Shown: in pieces, positions 47,595-60,950 of the stretch
Layout of the letters: each line of letters starts with the position of its first letter
How positions within the stretch are numbered: position 1 is the stretch's first letter
From: Xiphophorus maculatus
Lineage: Eukaryota; Chordata; Actinopteri; Cyprinodontiformes; Poeciliidae
Direction of reading: 5' to 3'
Assembly (NCBI RefSeq): GCF_002775205.1
Contig: NC_036446.1
Coordinates: forward strand, 13,454,565-13,518,564
Length of the DNA: 64,000 nt
Made by a program: the position numbers and the translations under genes
Notes under the pieces: generated by a model
Told to the model about the DNA's origin: nothing
The model's database searches: none
Seen by the model: the letters and a program-made list of their open reading frames with translations, nothing else

Positions 47595-48526
47595 CCCTCC
47601 TGTTATGTTCGTTTCTAGGGTACAGCAATAATGTTCGTGGGTCAATTTGACCCGGGGAGTGTTTAATCATGCAATAGTGTCAGAAACCAAAACATTCCTC
47701 CAAAACAGTTTTGTATCTGATTATTAACTTCAATACTAACCATTTCAATCAATATTTGTGCAATTATGTTTTTTTATTTCTAAGAATGACGACAGCCTAC
47801 TCATTTACTCATTTGGACACAAAATATGGAATTTATATTTTTAATGTCCACTGAAAAAAACCTAGACACAAAAAAACTATAATTTCCTTGAAATTGATCT
47901 TTGGTAAATTTTTTTATATAACATTTTGATTTTGTTTTTCAATGGGTGATCTTTATAATTGAACTTGAGACACACATACTGTTCAGGGTCAAATTGACCC
48001 GCTGATTAAAATCAAGACAAATGAATCCTACAGAGAGTATTTATGTTTTCCTCCACTTCTGCAGAATGTCACTCAGTGTGGGTGGAGTTTGTCCACGGGA
48101 ACAGAAAAGATTCCAGTCAAAAGTTGCATGAACACCTGCTTTCTTGCAGTTTCCTAGTGAAGTAAAGAGAATAGTGAGAAAGTGGGCTTGTGTGTGTTGG
48201 GGTGTGCATGTACTGTATGTGTGTGGTGTGTTGTGTTTGTGTGTGTGTGGTGAAATATGGTTCATAGCTGCAAGGAAACATATAGAATTGGACATTTTAA
48301 AATATTTTTTGCACTTCAAATTGACTGCCGGGTCAAATTGACCCGTAAAAAGTAGACCTAGGGGTTGGTACAAATGTGTAAAATGAATAAATTTTAAATT
48401 TATATGTAGAGTGCACCTATTAAGAGAAATAGAAAAAGTTTCATACAAAAAAAAAATACTTCGAACTATTTAAAAAAATTTTAAACTTTAAAACGGGTCA
48501 ATTTGACATCCAACATAACAGGAGGG
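47595..48526. mobile_element. piggyBac-like non-autonomous element with TTAA target duplication
   Basis: TTAA (47591-47594) precedes CCCTCCTGTTATGTTCG, and the right end CATAACAGGAGGG is followed by TTAA (48527-48530). The ends are inverted repeats and TTAA is the hallmark piggyBac target. The 932-base body lacks a transposase. It contains four copies of a near-palindrome (GGGTCAATTTGACCCG at about 47640, GGTCAAATTGACCCG at about 47988, CGGGTCAAATTGACCCG at about 48330, CGGGTCAATTTGACA at about 48494). Confidence 0.82.
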
Positions 48527-48570
48527 TTAATTAAGATGTACAAGTAACACTGGATGTTATAACGGTATTA

Positions 48571-49554
48571 CAGAGGTGTGAAGAAGTGTTTGGCCTCTTT
48601 CTGATTTCCAGTTTTTTGCATATTTGTCACACTTAACATCAAACTAATTTAAATGTTAGTTAAAGATTACCCAAGTGAACACAAAATAGATTTTTTAAAT
48701 GAAGTTGTTAATTATTAGGGGAAACAAACCTACATGAAAAGTTGATTGCCCCACACGTCATTAAAACAGAACCTAACTCTGATTTTTCACACCTGAGTTC
48801 ACCGTCTAGCCACACACACACAACACTTGTTCTCAATCCAGACGTCACTTAAAAACAAAATTGGTGGCGAGGCTTCCCAGGAACGGCTGGCGAACCAAAA
48901 TTACTCCAAGAGCTCAGTAACGACTCAACCAAAACGTCACAGGAGACTCAAAAACAACATCCAAAGAACTGCAGACCTCACTTGCCTCAGTCAAGGTCAA
49001 AGTTCAAGCCTTCACCATCAGAAAGAAAAATGGCCTGCATGGCAGAATTCAAATACAAAAGGAGAACATTAAGGCTCATCTCAATTTTTCCAGCAGCATC
49101 TTGATGATCCACAAAACTTTGGGAAAAGATTCTGTGGGCTGATGAGACAACATTTTAACTCTTTGGAAGGAGTGTGTCCCATTACTTCTGGTGTAAAAGT
49201 ACCACTGCATTTCAGAAAAACAACCTCAAACCTTCAGGTGTGGAATAATATGCTACAAAGATTTGGCAAAGGCGAAAGGGCCAAAATTCCTCCACTGAGC
49301 TATAAAAGATTGATTTCAAGTTATTGCCAACACTTGATTGCAGTTATTGCAGTGCAGGGTGACCTGGCTAACGATTAGGTTTAGTTGCGCACTAACTTTT
49401 CACACAGGGCCATGTTGGTTTGGATTTTTTTCACCTTTAATAATGAACATCTTTATGTAAAATTTAAACTGGTTTGATGTTCTGAAACACTTAAGTGTGA
49501 CAAACATAAAAAAATAGGAAACCAGGAAGGATGGGACACTTTTTGACACCACTG
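48571..49554 (+). mobile_element. Tc1-like element, internally deleted, family C
   Basis: TA precedes CAGAGGTGTGAAGAAGTGTTTG, and the right end reads GACACTTTTTGACACCACTG, an inverted repeat. Transposase remnants on the plus strand include the N-terminal part (ACGGCTGGCGAACCAAAATTACTCC...) and the segment with CTGATGAGACA (the W-T/A-DE-type catalytic region). The length is about 0.98 kb against about 1.6 kb for complete relatives, so the middle and much of the 3' coding part are deleted. Frames are broken. Confidence 0.78.
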
Positions 49555-50039
49555 TGTCAGTATTTGTAGCTGTTTTTTTATATATGTTTTTGATTTGATG
49601 GAGGCAGAATCTTTTAAAGTGACCAAGATAATGAAGTGCCTAAAAAAACTAGAACTGCAAGCAGTTATAATGGGTTCCTCAGCCGACCCAGCAGGTCCTC
49701 CTGCCCCCAGTATCGCCCCCATAACTGGTTTTCATTTTGTAAAGGCCACTGATAAAGTTGGTTTAAAACAGGTTGAGTTTGGTAAATCTACCAAGACCTG
49801 ACTCTAGACCTGAAGTCAGGTGAATAATGCGTAGAGAGAGAATTATTCACAAAAGCTGCTGCAAGCTACAAGCATCTCTGGATGAGCTGCAGAAATCCAC
49901 ATCTCAGCTGAGAAAATGTGTCGAAAGGACAGCTATTAGTTGTTTACTTGAGCAATTTGGATCTTTATTTTAAGATTTACAAAACAGATGAGATTTATTT
50001 AAAAGATAGGGAAAAAAACCAGAGAAAAATGTTTAAGAT

Positions 50040-50700
50040 AAGCAATGTAGGGGGTATGCAAACATGTGGAATAATGTGTTTTAGTGAGATGAGAGCCACA
50101 TTATCTGGCCAACATACAACTGAGTACCACCCTCACCATGACACCATGTTTTGGTGCATCTTGCTGTTGGGGTGTTTTTCCTATCACTGTCCATCCCTGT
50201 CCGTAAACAATGCAGGACAATCTTAGAAGGACACCTGGAAGAGGAAGAAAAAGCACTGGAGGCTGGTCTGGAGGTTTGCCTTCCTGCATCCCAATGACAC
50301 TTTAAAGACACTGCTGTAGCAGGAGGTTTGGATTAAAACTTTCATCAGCTAAAGTCAGGAGCTAAAACCTAATTGGGAACCTGAGGCAAGACAAGAAAAG
50401 GCAGGAAATTGAAGTCCACAGATGACATGACTCTGAAAATTGTCGCATTGGAGGGGTAGAAAGCACATGCAAGCTACATTTTTTCAGAATTTTATTTGTA
50501 CAAACACAGTTGGGGAATCCTGACCACTTTCTTCCCACCTCCAAACTATGTGCTACTTTGTGTTATTCAACTCTGTCCGGGTGAAAAACATTGAACACTG
50601 AGGTTGTTTGTGGCAAAACGTGAAACTCTAACAAACTTTAAACACCTGGAAGTTTATAAATTGCTCCCCAAAAATGTATGAAAAATGTCAAAAACAAATA
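50040..50700 (+). mobile_element. Diverged Tc1-like remnants
   Basis: The phrase GAGTACCACCCTCACCATGA...TTTTGGTGCATCTTGCTGTTGGGGTGTTTTTC is the degraded transposase segment around the GGG(S/N)VMVWG-type motif. Near 50555-50650, TTGTGTTATTCAACTC and later GAAAAACATTGAACACTGAGG resemble the 3' flank of family B. No intact ends. Confidence 0.5.
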
Positions 50701-52370
50701 TCAGAGACAGAAAATAGTATTTCTGCTCTAACAAAGTGGTTTGCAAAAGGATCTTTGCAGAAAACCTGGCACACTGCAGACGACCAATGATCAGAGATAC
50801 TGAATGTACAGGAACATAACAAAGAAATATTAGACACATAAAAGAAGCATTTAGCTATTTGGCAGCAGAATATGTGGGAATTAAAGTCTTTTAAAACCAC
50901 CAGGCCAACAGCAATCTGTCTGCCATTGTCGATCACCACTGGGTGTCACTATAAGGCTTCAACTTCAGCTTGTTTCTATGCTTGAATTATTATTTTTCAT
51001 TTTGGTTGTGTGACTGCGCACAGAGATGGATTGAGCATAGGATTTTTTTTCTGTAATTACTGTTTGTCAATTTAATCTTCAAGAGTGTGTTTCACCATGA
51101 GTCTGCATGTTAATGTGTTTCTATAATGTGGAATCAAAAGAAAGTCACTGACAGTTTGCAGACCCTCATGAAGACGCTCGGCCAAATGCCAGCATACAAC
51201 GATCTGGCCATGCGGTCATCGTAGCATTAGCTTCTCCCTCCTCCTTCAGGTGGCTGAGTTTGACACTCATCTCTGTGTTAAAACAACACAAGAAACTGCA
51301 TTATACTGGATTACATCTCTGATTTTTGCAGCAGATAGTGAAACAATCACTGTAAGCACATAAAAAATGAGATGGAAAGAGATGTGTTTGTATATATATA
51401 GCTGTCATTTTGGCTCAACAGTTCTGCTGCATGATCTCTGATCTGAGTTGTGGCTCACATCACATTGGTGATGTTATTCAGGGCTTTGTTGCTGCTCTGC
51501 ACAGCTGATGCCTCTCAGAGCTCCAGAGAAGGTCAGTAGTGGGGCACCCAACCTTGACTTTGATTTGGTCTCACAAATAACTCTGAGTGCCAAAGCATAA
51601 TCAACAGCCATATGCTCTGAGTTGAGGTATCTCCCTGTTGTAGAGTCACATGGAGAAGCTTTGTTGACACTCAGTCTTTAACATAGTGCTTAGTAAAGTG
51701 GAGCAATAATCAACAATCTCGTCCAATCAGCCAGAAATGGCTACAGAACTGAGAACTGATTAGAGTTTCCCTTCATCAAAGCCCTGTTGGGCTGCATTTT
51801 TGCAAAACGTGGCGGCTTACGGTCTGAAACAGAACGTGGCTTCTTTCAGAAATGAAAGGACTTTGATGTCAGGTAACTTTGCTTGAGTTAAGTCAGTTTT
51901 TTGTACTGAAGAAGCATCAAAAGCTCAAATTCTCCCCTCAAATTTGGGGGAGAATGCAATGCAATTCACGATATTTAAATAACTGAGCAGCAATAAAAAG
52001 GTGTGAAATATTCATTACAGAAATCTGTTTTCTAATGTATTTGCTGTACAGTGTGTTACAGACTGATTGGTAAGTTTTCATAAAGTAGACTTAGGTAATG
52101 AGAAATGAATATGTGCAGATGGCATACTGTGCTGAACCAGAACAATGAGTGACAACTCTGTGAAATCTGTTGGTTGCATAATGTTATAGCCGGTTAATCA
52201 AGCGTTATAGTTCTCTATTATTGCAACATAATTATATTAAACTCTTCCTGGTCAAAGGTGTGAATGCTGCAGAACTGAGCATGTGTTCAAAAATCACAAA
52301 GAAAGTCAACATTCAATTCTCTAAAACACAATATTGTAAATTAATGCCAAAGGGAGTTTCAGTACTTTTT
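50700..52370. other. No gene recognised
   Basis: Unique-looking AT-rich DNA. I saw no splice-supported exon, RNA gene or complete element. Confidence 0.5.
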
Positions 52371-52375
52371 GTACT

Positions 52376-52560
52376 GCTGCATCACAGCTAGAAGGTTGCT
52401 GGTTCAAATCTTGGCTGGAGCCTCTCTCTGTGGAGTTTGCATTTCATATTTCAGGGACATAAATATTACATGTAGGTGACTCTAACCTGACCATAAATGT
52501 GTGAGTGTGTGTGTGTGTGTGTGTTGGCCTATTGATGGCCTCCATCTGCCCCTAACAGCT
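52376..52560 (+). mobile_element. SINE-like or L2 tail remnant with a GT microsatellite
   Basis: CTAGAAGGTTGCTGGTTCAAATC contains a pol III B-box. It is followed by TCTCTGTGGAGTTTGCAT and GTGACTCTAACCTGACCATA, then a (GT) run at about 52502-52525 and TTGGCCTATTGATGG. This order is that of a common vertebrate SINE/L2 3' module. The copy is shortened and diverged. Confidence 0.6.
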
Positions 52561-52599
52561 TATGGTAGTTACAGAATATGGAGAGAAAAGATTTATGTG

Positions 52600-55500
52600 T
52601 TGAGCTACATTGGACTGAATAAATTGTTCCACCAATTCCTAGTTTTCTGATACAGTGAATATTTTTGAAGTGTGAGTAAACTGAGCATGCAGAAAATAAA
52701 ACTACATTAAGGTGCTCAAAGCTGAAGATCAGCTGGCATGAAGCAGCAGGTATTATTTTACCCTCTTCACCAAAATACATGTGGCTGAATCTCATGTCTG
52801 CAGTGGACAGATTTTTTAAAATATTTCTAAGAGGAATTCAACAGAAATAAAACTCATTTTTTATTGGATTATCCATCAGATTTTAGTTGTAACTTTAGTT
52901 ATCAGTTATTCCCAATTCACAACAGACAATCCTGTGCAGTTCACTATTGCTTTACTACCAAGCAGAGATTTTGATGCACTAAAACACAGCTTGGACATTT
53001 TCAGTACAAAGCTTTTAAAATGATGCAAATCATTAACAACTTCCTATTTTCCTCAGATGTAATTTTCACATTGCAATTTGGAAAAAAAAAGGGAGACAAA
53101 AATCACCCAAATTCAAAATTAAAGTGAGAAAGTTGGTTGTTTCTCAATCCTCACAATTCAATATGGCGGCCATGGATTCTGAATGCTGCAATTTTCCACT
53201 GGAATTAGACAAGAGACTCTTCTTTCTTCAAAGTGAAAGGCAAACATTTGATTTTCGAGATGAAGGAATTCAGTCAGACGTGGCACAACGGGAGTAAGCA
53301 TCCCAAACTAGAAGAGTTTATAGACCGATCCAGAATTAGGATGCACAACAATCACTGTTTATAAGATCACAGAGAGGCAAAGAAAACATTAAAAGCAAGC
53401 CTTGCTTTGACTGGATTAATAGAGAAAAATCCCCAGGCCTCAAGCAGAGGGACAATTTGTAAAGGAATGCATCATTGCTGCTGCAGACCACTTTTTCCGG
53501 ACAAAGAGAAATTATTTGAAAGCATCAGTTTGTTTATTTATTCACTGACATAGCAAACAACTAAACCAAAGCACTGCCAACCATCATATCAGGGGAGTCT
53601 GACCAATGCATTAATTTAACAGCAGATGAAGTATTTTCAAATGAAAAATACTTTCTACTTGAGTCCTGAAAGTGGCATTAATCTGACATGATTGGTATTG
53701 TACTCTGTGAACAAGTCAGGTCTTTGATTTACATTATTTAGGGCACCGAGCCCACGGAGGAGAGCGAACGGCCAACGCAGTTTTGTAAAAAAAGTAGACA
53801 TGAATTTTTATCGTGTTATAATTGTTGTGTCGTTTGGATTTGCAACCTGTAATTTCTGAAAATTTAAAAACAAGTTTGCTGTAATTATGATCGTTGCAGT
53901 CTTTTTAAAGTGGAAAGTCACATGTCAGATGTCTTTTTCTTTCAACTGGAAAGACACCCTTCAATTCAAGGAAACCGTATCAACTCTGACCAGAAAAAAA
54001 AACAAAAAAACGAAAGAAAATCTGTTGCACTAAATCCCACTACTGACAGGGTCTGGCGGAGCATCTGGTAATGAAAGTATTGGTGATTCAGTCCCTCACT
54101 CCTGGGCTGTAAGTCAGAGAGTCCTTGAGCCGGACACTGTGCCCTGTCTGCTTCACATGAGCAGGTCAATGATCGTTTTGTTAGGCAGAGATGGACTCTC
54201 AGGCTTGTGACCTACATCTGCACTGCCTCAGAGTTAATTCACGGCCCATCACTATTGACAAAAGACTCGCCAAGGATATTACTCAGGACTTGCTTGCAGA
54301 TTAATAATCCAAGGTCCAGAGATGATCACTTAAAGTCACCTTCGGTAACACGGGTAAAAACAAACTAAAAAAACAAAAACCCAAACAAAAACACACTAAT
54401 CTCTCATAGCAGGTCACAAATGCACAACCCCTGTCCTGGTGCACATTCATGCTCTTAGCTGTACGGGCTGCATCTGCTTGCTTCTGTTCTTCACTTTACC
54501 CTTCATATTTATTGCCCCATCTTCTGTAAAGATGTGTAAAAAGCTTTCAAATAAATACATATTGAATTCAGTTGCATAATCCCTCACTGAAGACTTCACT
54601 GCTTTGGGAATTTCTTTAATCTTCTCTCCCTTCTTCTTTCTCACTGGGCTTCAAGGCAAGATGAGATGTGTTCATAACAATACCAGTTGTTTTAAACGTT
54701 GAGTTTATTGTTCTACTTGCTTTAGATGGGGAAAGTAGTAATTTTTTGAGTCTGTTTCTTAAATTGTGAAGGTAAGAAAACTTATATGATGTATTCAATT
54801 CTGTTTATGAAGACCAGCGATCCTACCTACCTGTTTCAAACACGTCAAATTACTGCTTTGTATTAAGTCCTGCAGAGGCATTGTAGTGACCTATTTATTC
54901 AAATTAGATGTGCTGAACCAGAGAAATATCCAGTCAACCAGGACACCAACCTGGATGACAGGAAGTGGACGCTTCTGCATTAAACACGATCAGCTTAGAA
55001 ACCGTAATCATTCAAAATTGCCTTCAGTTACATTTATTTTAAAGGAAATGTTTCTGGTACCACCTTTTTTTGTAAACAATTCAAGATTTTAACATATGAG
55101 GTTAAATTAAAGACAGGCCATTTAAAAAAAAATAAATTTAATGACATTATGCCACTGTAAGAAAAGATTAATCACTGTAATGGAGTCTTGCACACACAGC
55201 TCTGCCTGGGTGGTGCTATAGCTACGTTACCCAACCTCTGGAACTGGATAGTTGTAAACCAGTTTGCTGACCTCTTGTGTCAAGCTTGAAGCATGGAACA
55301 ATGTTCTGGCTACTGAAATGTGAACAAAAGATAAGTTGTCCACATCTAAAAAAAAAAATCTTACTTACTTAAGAAAATGGAATTAAAGAGAGAGTTTTTG
55401 TTTTGTCGCTGAGAACGCTAAACATAATTCCAGTAGGAACAAAACTCAACAAAGTAGTTACTGGAAGTAAAAAAGATTTCTGAAAAGCAAAATATCCCTG

Positions 55501-57090
55501 CAGGCAGTCTGGTAGAAAACTGTAAGATTTGCTTCACACAGTGGATTTGATAAACACTTGCTCATTTTATTGCCACTTTTTATGTCCTTGTCTCTGGCAA
55601 TGTGCGTGAAACAGCAAGTCAATGAGTGATCAGGATTACTAGTGGCAGGTGTAATTTAGTAGAGTGATATGTTTTCTTTTAACCAATCAAAAGGATAGTG
55701 GAGCTAAACAAATCTCAGCATTAGATAAATCTGAAACTTTTTTTCCTCCAGGCAAAACAATGAAATACCTCATGCCAGTAGTAAATTAACCAGATCTAAA
55801 TAGATAGAAAAAAAATTCTGCTTGTAATTACCCAAAATAACACACCTTCCTTTTATTGCTTGGAAAAGGTAAAATGCTCAGCCGTTAGTTTCCTCTTTGC
55901 AGATCAGCTAAATATGTGGGGGATTTAAGTGAAAAGAATCTAATTATTACAAAAATCCAAAAATAGCCTAAAGACATTTTTCTGTGTCCTTGATTTGTTA
56001 ACTTCTTGTTCCCTTGCAGTTTCCTTTCAGTGTTCAACTCTGCTGCCAATGATTAAACCTTCATGGCGATAGGGTCACAAAAACAATAGCAGTTGTTAAA
56101 AAAGAATAAATTGGCACCACTGTTAAGTGAAGTGTGCATAAAGAAGGCTGCTTTGTCATTCTCGTGTCACGTCAATATATCAAATGTATTTTTAGAAAAT
56201 CTGCTTTTCTAAAATGACCTTGTCGTCATTTGCATGTTGACAAGGTAAAGTGCATAAGTTTGCTTTGTGTCAGGACAATATAGTTCCTCAAATAACATTT
56301 CGTGGCTTTAGTTAAAATGATAGCCAGTTCTTGTAGGTGAATCTGTTCTGAATTTTTATATGGAGTATAGGAAAAAACCGTTGTGGAGCTCTTCCAGGGA
56401 TGATACAAATGGAAACAATTTGCAGTTGAGTTTCTGTCCTGCTTCTCAGAGCGAGCAGTAGCTGCTGAAACTCTGCAGTCCAATTACAGCTTTTTGTTTT
56501 CACTCCGCTCTTTTTTCATGTCACAGGTTTGTGTTAAAGCTCCTGTACTGCAGTGCAGAGGAAGAAGTCATTGTTGTGACAAACACGTGTTCCTCCTGCA
56601 GAAATGTGGTATGAAAATAATATGTTGTGTCTTATCAGAAGATTGTTGGAGGAGGTGACGGCAGCGTCTCAGACTGCTCTCTGACGAAAAATGGCAGCGT
56701 GTGGTTCATCATCAATTCCCATCTTTTTGTTACCACAGCTCTAGTGGAAAAGGGAGGAAAATGTAAGTCTTCTAACTTAGCAGAGTTTCTAGACCAGAGG
56801 AAACAGACTTTCCTAAAACCCTCTAAAAATGTCAATCTCTCCTTGGTAGGGACCTTGTGGCAGATTTTAAGAAAATCATTATTTTGTACCTTGGTGGTTT
56901 CAGTGCCAAACCACAGCTGGTCCTTAACTTTCATCCAGGCCTCTACCAGATCATTATATCACTTAATATATATTTATATTTTTTTAATAAATATTTGCTC
57001 CTTTCTCTGTTTCATTTTCAATTTTTGCATTCAGGATTTTCTATTCAAGATATCTATGCAGATTATGGTGTTTGATTTCTCTCTGATAAA
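52600..57090. other. No gene recognised
   Basis: Short frames only. The longest (56627-57127, plus) has no domain and runs into the repeat at 57.1 kb. A small GGCGGCCATGG patch near 53165 has no supporting context. Confidence 0.45.
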
Positions 57091-57097
57091 AGAATAC

Positions 57098-57360
57098 TTG
57101 GGGTTTCTACTGACAACGTGTCTCTGAAATTCCAAGGAAATTTTTTTTATTCATTTGCAGAAAATGAGAAATGGTCTAAATAAAAAAGATGCCGAGCTTT
57201 CAGATCTCAAATAATGAAAAGAAAACAAGTCCATATTAATTTAGAAACAATAACACTAATGTTTTAACTCAGGAAGAGTTCAGGAATCAATTGTTGGTGG
57301 AAAAACCAGGAGGTTTTCATTGGGGTTCAGTGCAGTGGACTCTTAATTTTTTCCAGATTT
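57098..57360. mobile_element. Tc1-like element, family A, copy 2 (truncated)
   Basis: ACTGACAACGTGTCTCTGAAATTCC...GCAGAAAATGAGAAATGGTC...TTAACTCAGGAAGAGTTCAGGAA...ACTCTTAATTTTTTCCAG parallels the element at 31410-31760 along its length, with the same internal deletion point (GAGGTTTTCA(A/T)TGGG next to TTCAGTG...GGACTC). The left inverted repeat was not found. Confidence 0.68.
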
Positions 57361-57399
57361 GTATGAGCACAACTGCAAATAGGAGCCCCACCTTGTTTT

Positions 57400-60055
57400 T
57401 AAATGGCTTTCTCCACCTGATTACTGGCAGAGATGCTTTAGGATTGATTGTCTTTTCAGACAGAAGTCAGACAGAAGCAGTTTACCCTAACCCAGTGAAG
57501 TGGTTTGTTTTGGTGAAACGCAACCGGTGGCATCAGCAATTGTGTGTTAATCATGCACTCAAAGTAAAATTGAATTGTTCCCGTGGTCAGTGGATGATTT
57601 TGAGTTACCAATTGAAAATGCAATCAAAACAAATGTGCCATGAAAATTTGAAGCATCTAATTGCTTAGCTGACTTCACTTACATTAATGAAAGGGGTTTT
57701 CCTCCCATTCAGATTGTGCTCAGAGATTTTAGAAGAGCCACAGGCAGTAATTAAGACGATGGGACGAAAAACTTCAACTCCAGTTTAATCCTGGACCTGG
57801 TTTTGGTGAAAAATTCCACAAGAGGGGGAAATTATGTGTCACCAATCTGAAGGCATATAATTACAGGCTCTTCCTGGACTCCTTGTTTTATAGCAATATT
57901 AGTTGATGATAAATGGGTGAGTGCTGCATGACAGTTTCTCCATTCTGGAAGCACATCTCACCCACCAGCGCAGTCTAAGGTGGGAAATGTATTCCTTATT
58001 TGTTTAACAAGGAGAAATAAAATGAGAGAAATGTGAGCAACAAATGTTGAGGCTATAAAAAGGGTCTGGAGGCTGCTCGTTCTGAAGTGAATTACATGTC
58101 ATGTAGAATTGCCAAAGACTTCAGACTAGCTGTTTTGGGGGATTGCAATGTTTGCAGTGACTAATAAAACTACATTTATGAGGCAGGCGAGCTGTGTTGA
58201 GGAGGATGCTGGTTTTGCATTAAGATTTTCATTGGCATTCATGATGGGTCTGTTTTGTAAATGAAATAATTTAAGGTCTCCTCCTCTCTTAGGTTTTAGT
58301 TAATTTACAGCAGACTGGTTTATTTTTAAGCCGTGGCATTTTAGACCATAAACCGCTGCATTATTCATGTGATAAAGGTTTTATGTTACCTATCAAGTGG
58401 AACAAGGCTGAGCGTAAAATGGAGGAGCTTTACATGAAAAACAAAGTTCAACATAAGGGCAGCCAGTTGAATAATTGATCATAAAAAGCAGCGTAATCCA
58501 ACAGGATTGTTGTCTGTAAGACACAGGTTGAAACGATACAGTATATAGGAAAGGCATCAACACATAAGGTCATATTCCAATAATATGAAGACAATGAGAA
58601 AGATTACTCAATCTGTAGCTATTTACATGTAGGATTGTTACCAACATTCCAGAGTCCAGGGATTAAAACAAATTATCTGAATCATATAAAGCAGGGATGT
58701 CCAACGTCAGTTTTCCATTTTAGTTCTCTGTCTGGTGATTGTTACGACCTCCAGCTTGATAATGTTCTGCAGAGGCTAGAGTGAGGCTTACTGTTCAGAG
58801 TTTGACTAATATTTAGAACACTGCACCACAAAATGCAAAACTTAATGATGAGACGGTTAGTTACTCTCAACCAAAACTGCTTCTTGGGATTAAACAAATA
58901 ACCCTCACAATAAACCGATATCTAAGTTATCATATGCAACCACACATTGATACACACTCTCTAAACTGAATTAATAAGCTTACCTTGCACAGTAGTTGCA
59001 TGATAAATTTAAAAAAACAGCAAGAGAGTAATAAAGATTTGGCAGACATGGAGTCAAGGCAGGTTCTTCCAAACCCAAGACCAAGAAGAAAAACAAAACA
59101 CACAATATGTTGTGGAATGAAATATATCGACATGAAATGTCACCATGCACACTTAAAAAAAAAATCCAGTTTTTCTACCTTTTCTTTAGTTATGTAACCC
59201 TCTATCTGGTGACTCATGTTAAGAAAGACATATTTCATGTAGATGTTTCAAAGTCACATTTCCACTAAAGGCAGTGGCTTTAATGACTGTGCAAAGGTAA
59301 ACGGCTCCCATACAAAGTTGTATATCAATATCTTTAACTGGTTTATGACCATGTTCATATTGTCATAGCTAACCAGCTGACTTTGGAGAAGAGAAAATGA
59401 AAAGACTTTAAAATCAAACCAATTATTGTTAGGTAGAGGAGAACAGAAAGGTATTGCTGTCTAAGAGGATTTCTGATGTGGAAAGTATAGGTGGAAGATT
59501 AATACGGAAATGGGTTGAACAGGAAACTCCGCATAAAAGAGACATTGTTCTGTAAAATATATAAATATGGATTTCCCCCCAACATAGTGGCACGATTAAT
59601 CAGAGTATGATATCTAATGCTGCTGATGTGTAACTTATCTTGAAGTAAAACGTCGCATTCGAAACATTTTGACTGTAGCAGCATTTGAATCTGTATATTT
59701 GTATTTGACACATCATGAAAGAACAGCCACCTCATTTCATTCTATACTAAACATAAGGAGCAATTTCTGTACATCATCAAAATATAAACCTTGAATTTGT
59801 CATTTGTAAAATCTTTATCATGTCATTTACTGATACTTAATAAAAATGTGACTATTCCTGATTAATTTATTACCAAGCTTCTAATTGATTAGATTTTTTT
59901 TCTAATCACATCGGACCTTGAGTTAAATGTTGAACTTAATGTAAAAGTGGGAAAAAATGTTTGCAGGTGTGACTGTGTATTTATTGATACAATAAGTTAT
60001 GAATTATCTGGATGTAACCCCCATAAACTATGCTGATCTGTCTGTATGTTTAATG
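57400..60055. other. No gene recognised
   Basis: AT-rich, with scattered short frames and no recognised exon. A GCAGGGATGTCCAAC start near 58691 may mark another diverged repeat. Confidence 0.45.
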
Positions 60056-60059
60056 TGTT

Positions 60060-60950
60060 TGTTAGTTCTTAGATTGTCCTGTAGGGGGCACTAGACCCAC
60101 ATTTCTCCTGTGTCGGTACGAGAAGAAGAGGGAAGAAGAAAAAAGAAATGGCAGACTATGCAGACTAAGCACCATTCAGCAGAAGTAGAGAAGTTACTAC
60201 GCATAAGTGCTGCTGTGATATGAGAGAAATCTGTTTATTTTGAACTGGATAATGTACATTCTGTTCTGAGATTTCTCCGGTGAGTCTGTTGTTTTATTTT
60301 CAGCTGCTTACTTACGCAGAATGGCTACCTAGCTGGAGCTAACGTTGCTCAGTTTTTTCGAACTGGGAAAAAAAACCAACCGGAGTTTAAAGTGTCTCTC
60401 TGTAAGCAGCATAGCTCTGTGAAATGAGACCGTTTATGATGAAGTGATGCTTATTAAGTAAGTTCTTTACTACTGAGCCTTTTTGGTTTATTTTAAATGC
60501 TAATTTGATTTTCACTGAGAAGTAATTGTAAGATTTCTATGATTTCCGTAAACCTGCCTGATCGATTAACGCTCTGCATGCAGGTTGTTTTTTTTTTTTT
60601 TTGGACGACCGATACCTGAACGAGCCAGTGGTTCCAGGAGCAGGAGGGTTCCGCCGCCATCTTTGTGACTCAGACTGAAGCCTGGAAAGATGGAGGGCCA
60701 GGTGCTGCTGGAGCTGGATATTTTGCGTGGACAACAGATAAGCTTATTGAACATTTGGGCCCTCCAATTTTTTTTTTTTATTCCACAAACTATTTGTTCA
60801 TGAACATTTTCATAACGGACAACTTATGTGCACACTGACTGAACTGACTGACCGAACTGTTATATTGAAGGACTAACTGGAATATGTAATTTCTTTTTTT
60901 GAAATAAGCTTTAAAGCTACTGTTAAAAAAAACTACCCTCAGTTTTCTAT
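60060..60950. other. GC-richer block, promoter- or LTR-like, unidentified
   Basis: This block stands out from its AT-rich surroundings. It holds CTGTAGGGGGCACTAGACCC, purine-rich AAGAAGAGGGAAGAAG, a donor-like CCGGTGAGTC at about 60279, a T run and then GGAGGGTTCCGCCGCCATC. It ends near repeated ACTGACTGAACTGACTGACC. The texture suggests a solo LTR or other high-copy repeat rather than a gene, but no terminal pair or target duplication could be fixed. Confidence 0.35.

Noticed and set aside
48041..48448. Minus-strand frame of 135 codons
   Set aside because: It lies inside the piggyBac-like element, crosses a TG-rich run and shows no transposase motif.
49595..49801. Plus-strand frame of 68 codons (MMEAESFKVTKIMKCLKKLE...)
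   Set aside because: It just follows a Tc1 end and reads like part of another dispersed repeat; no splice sites or domain.
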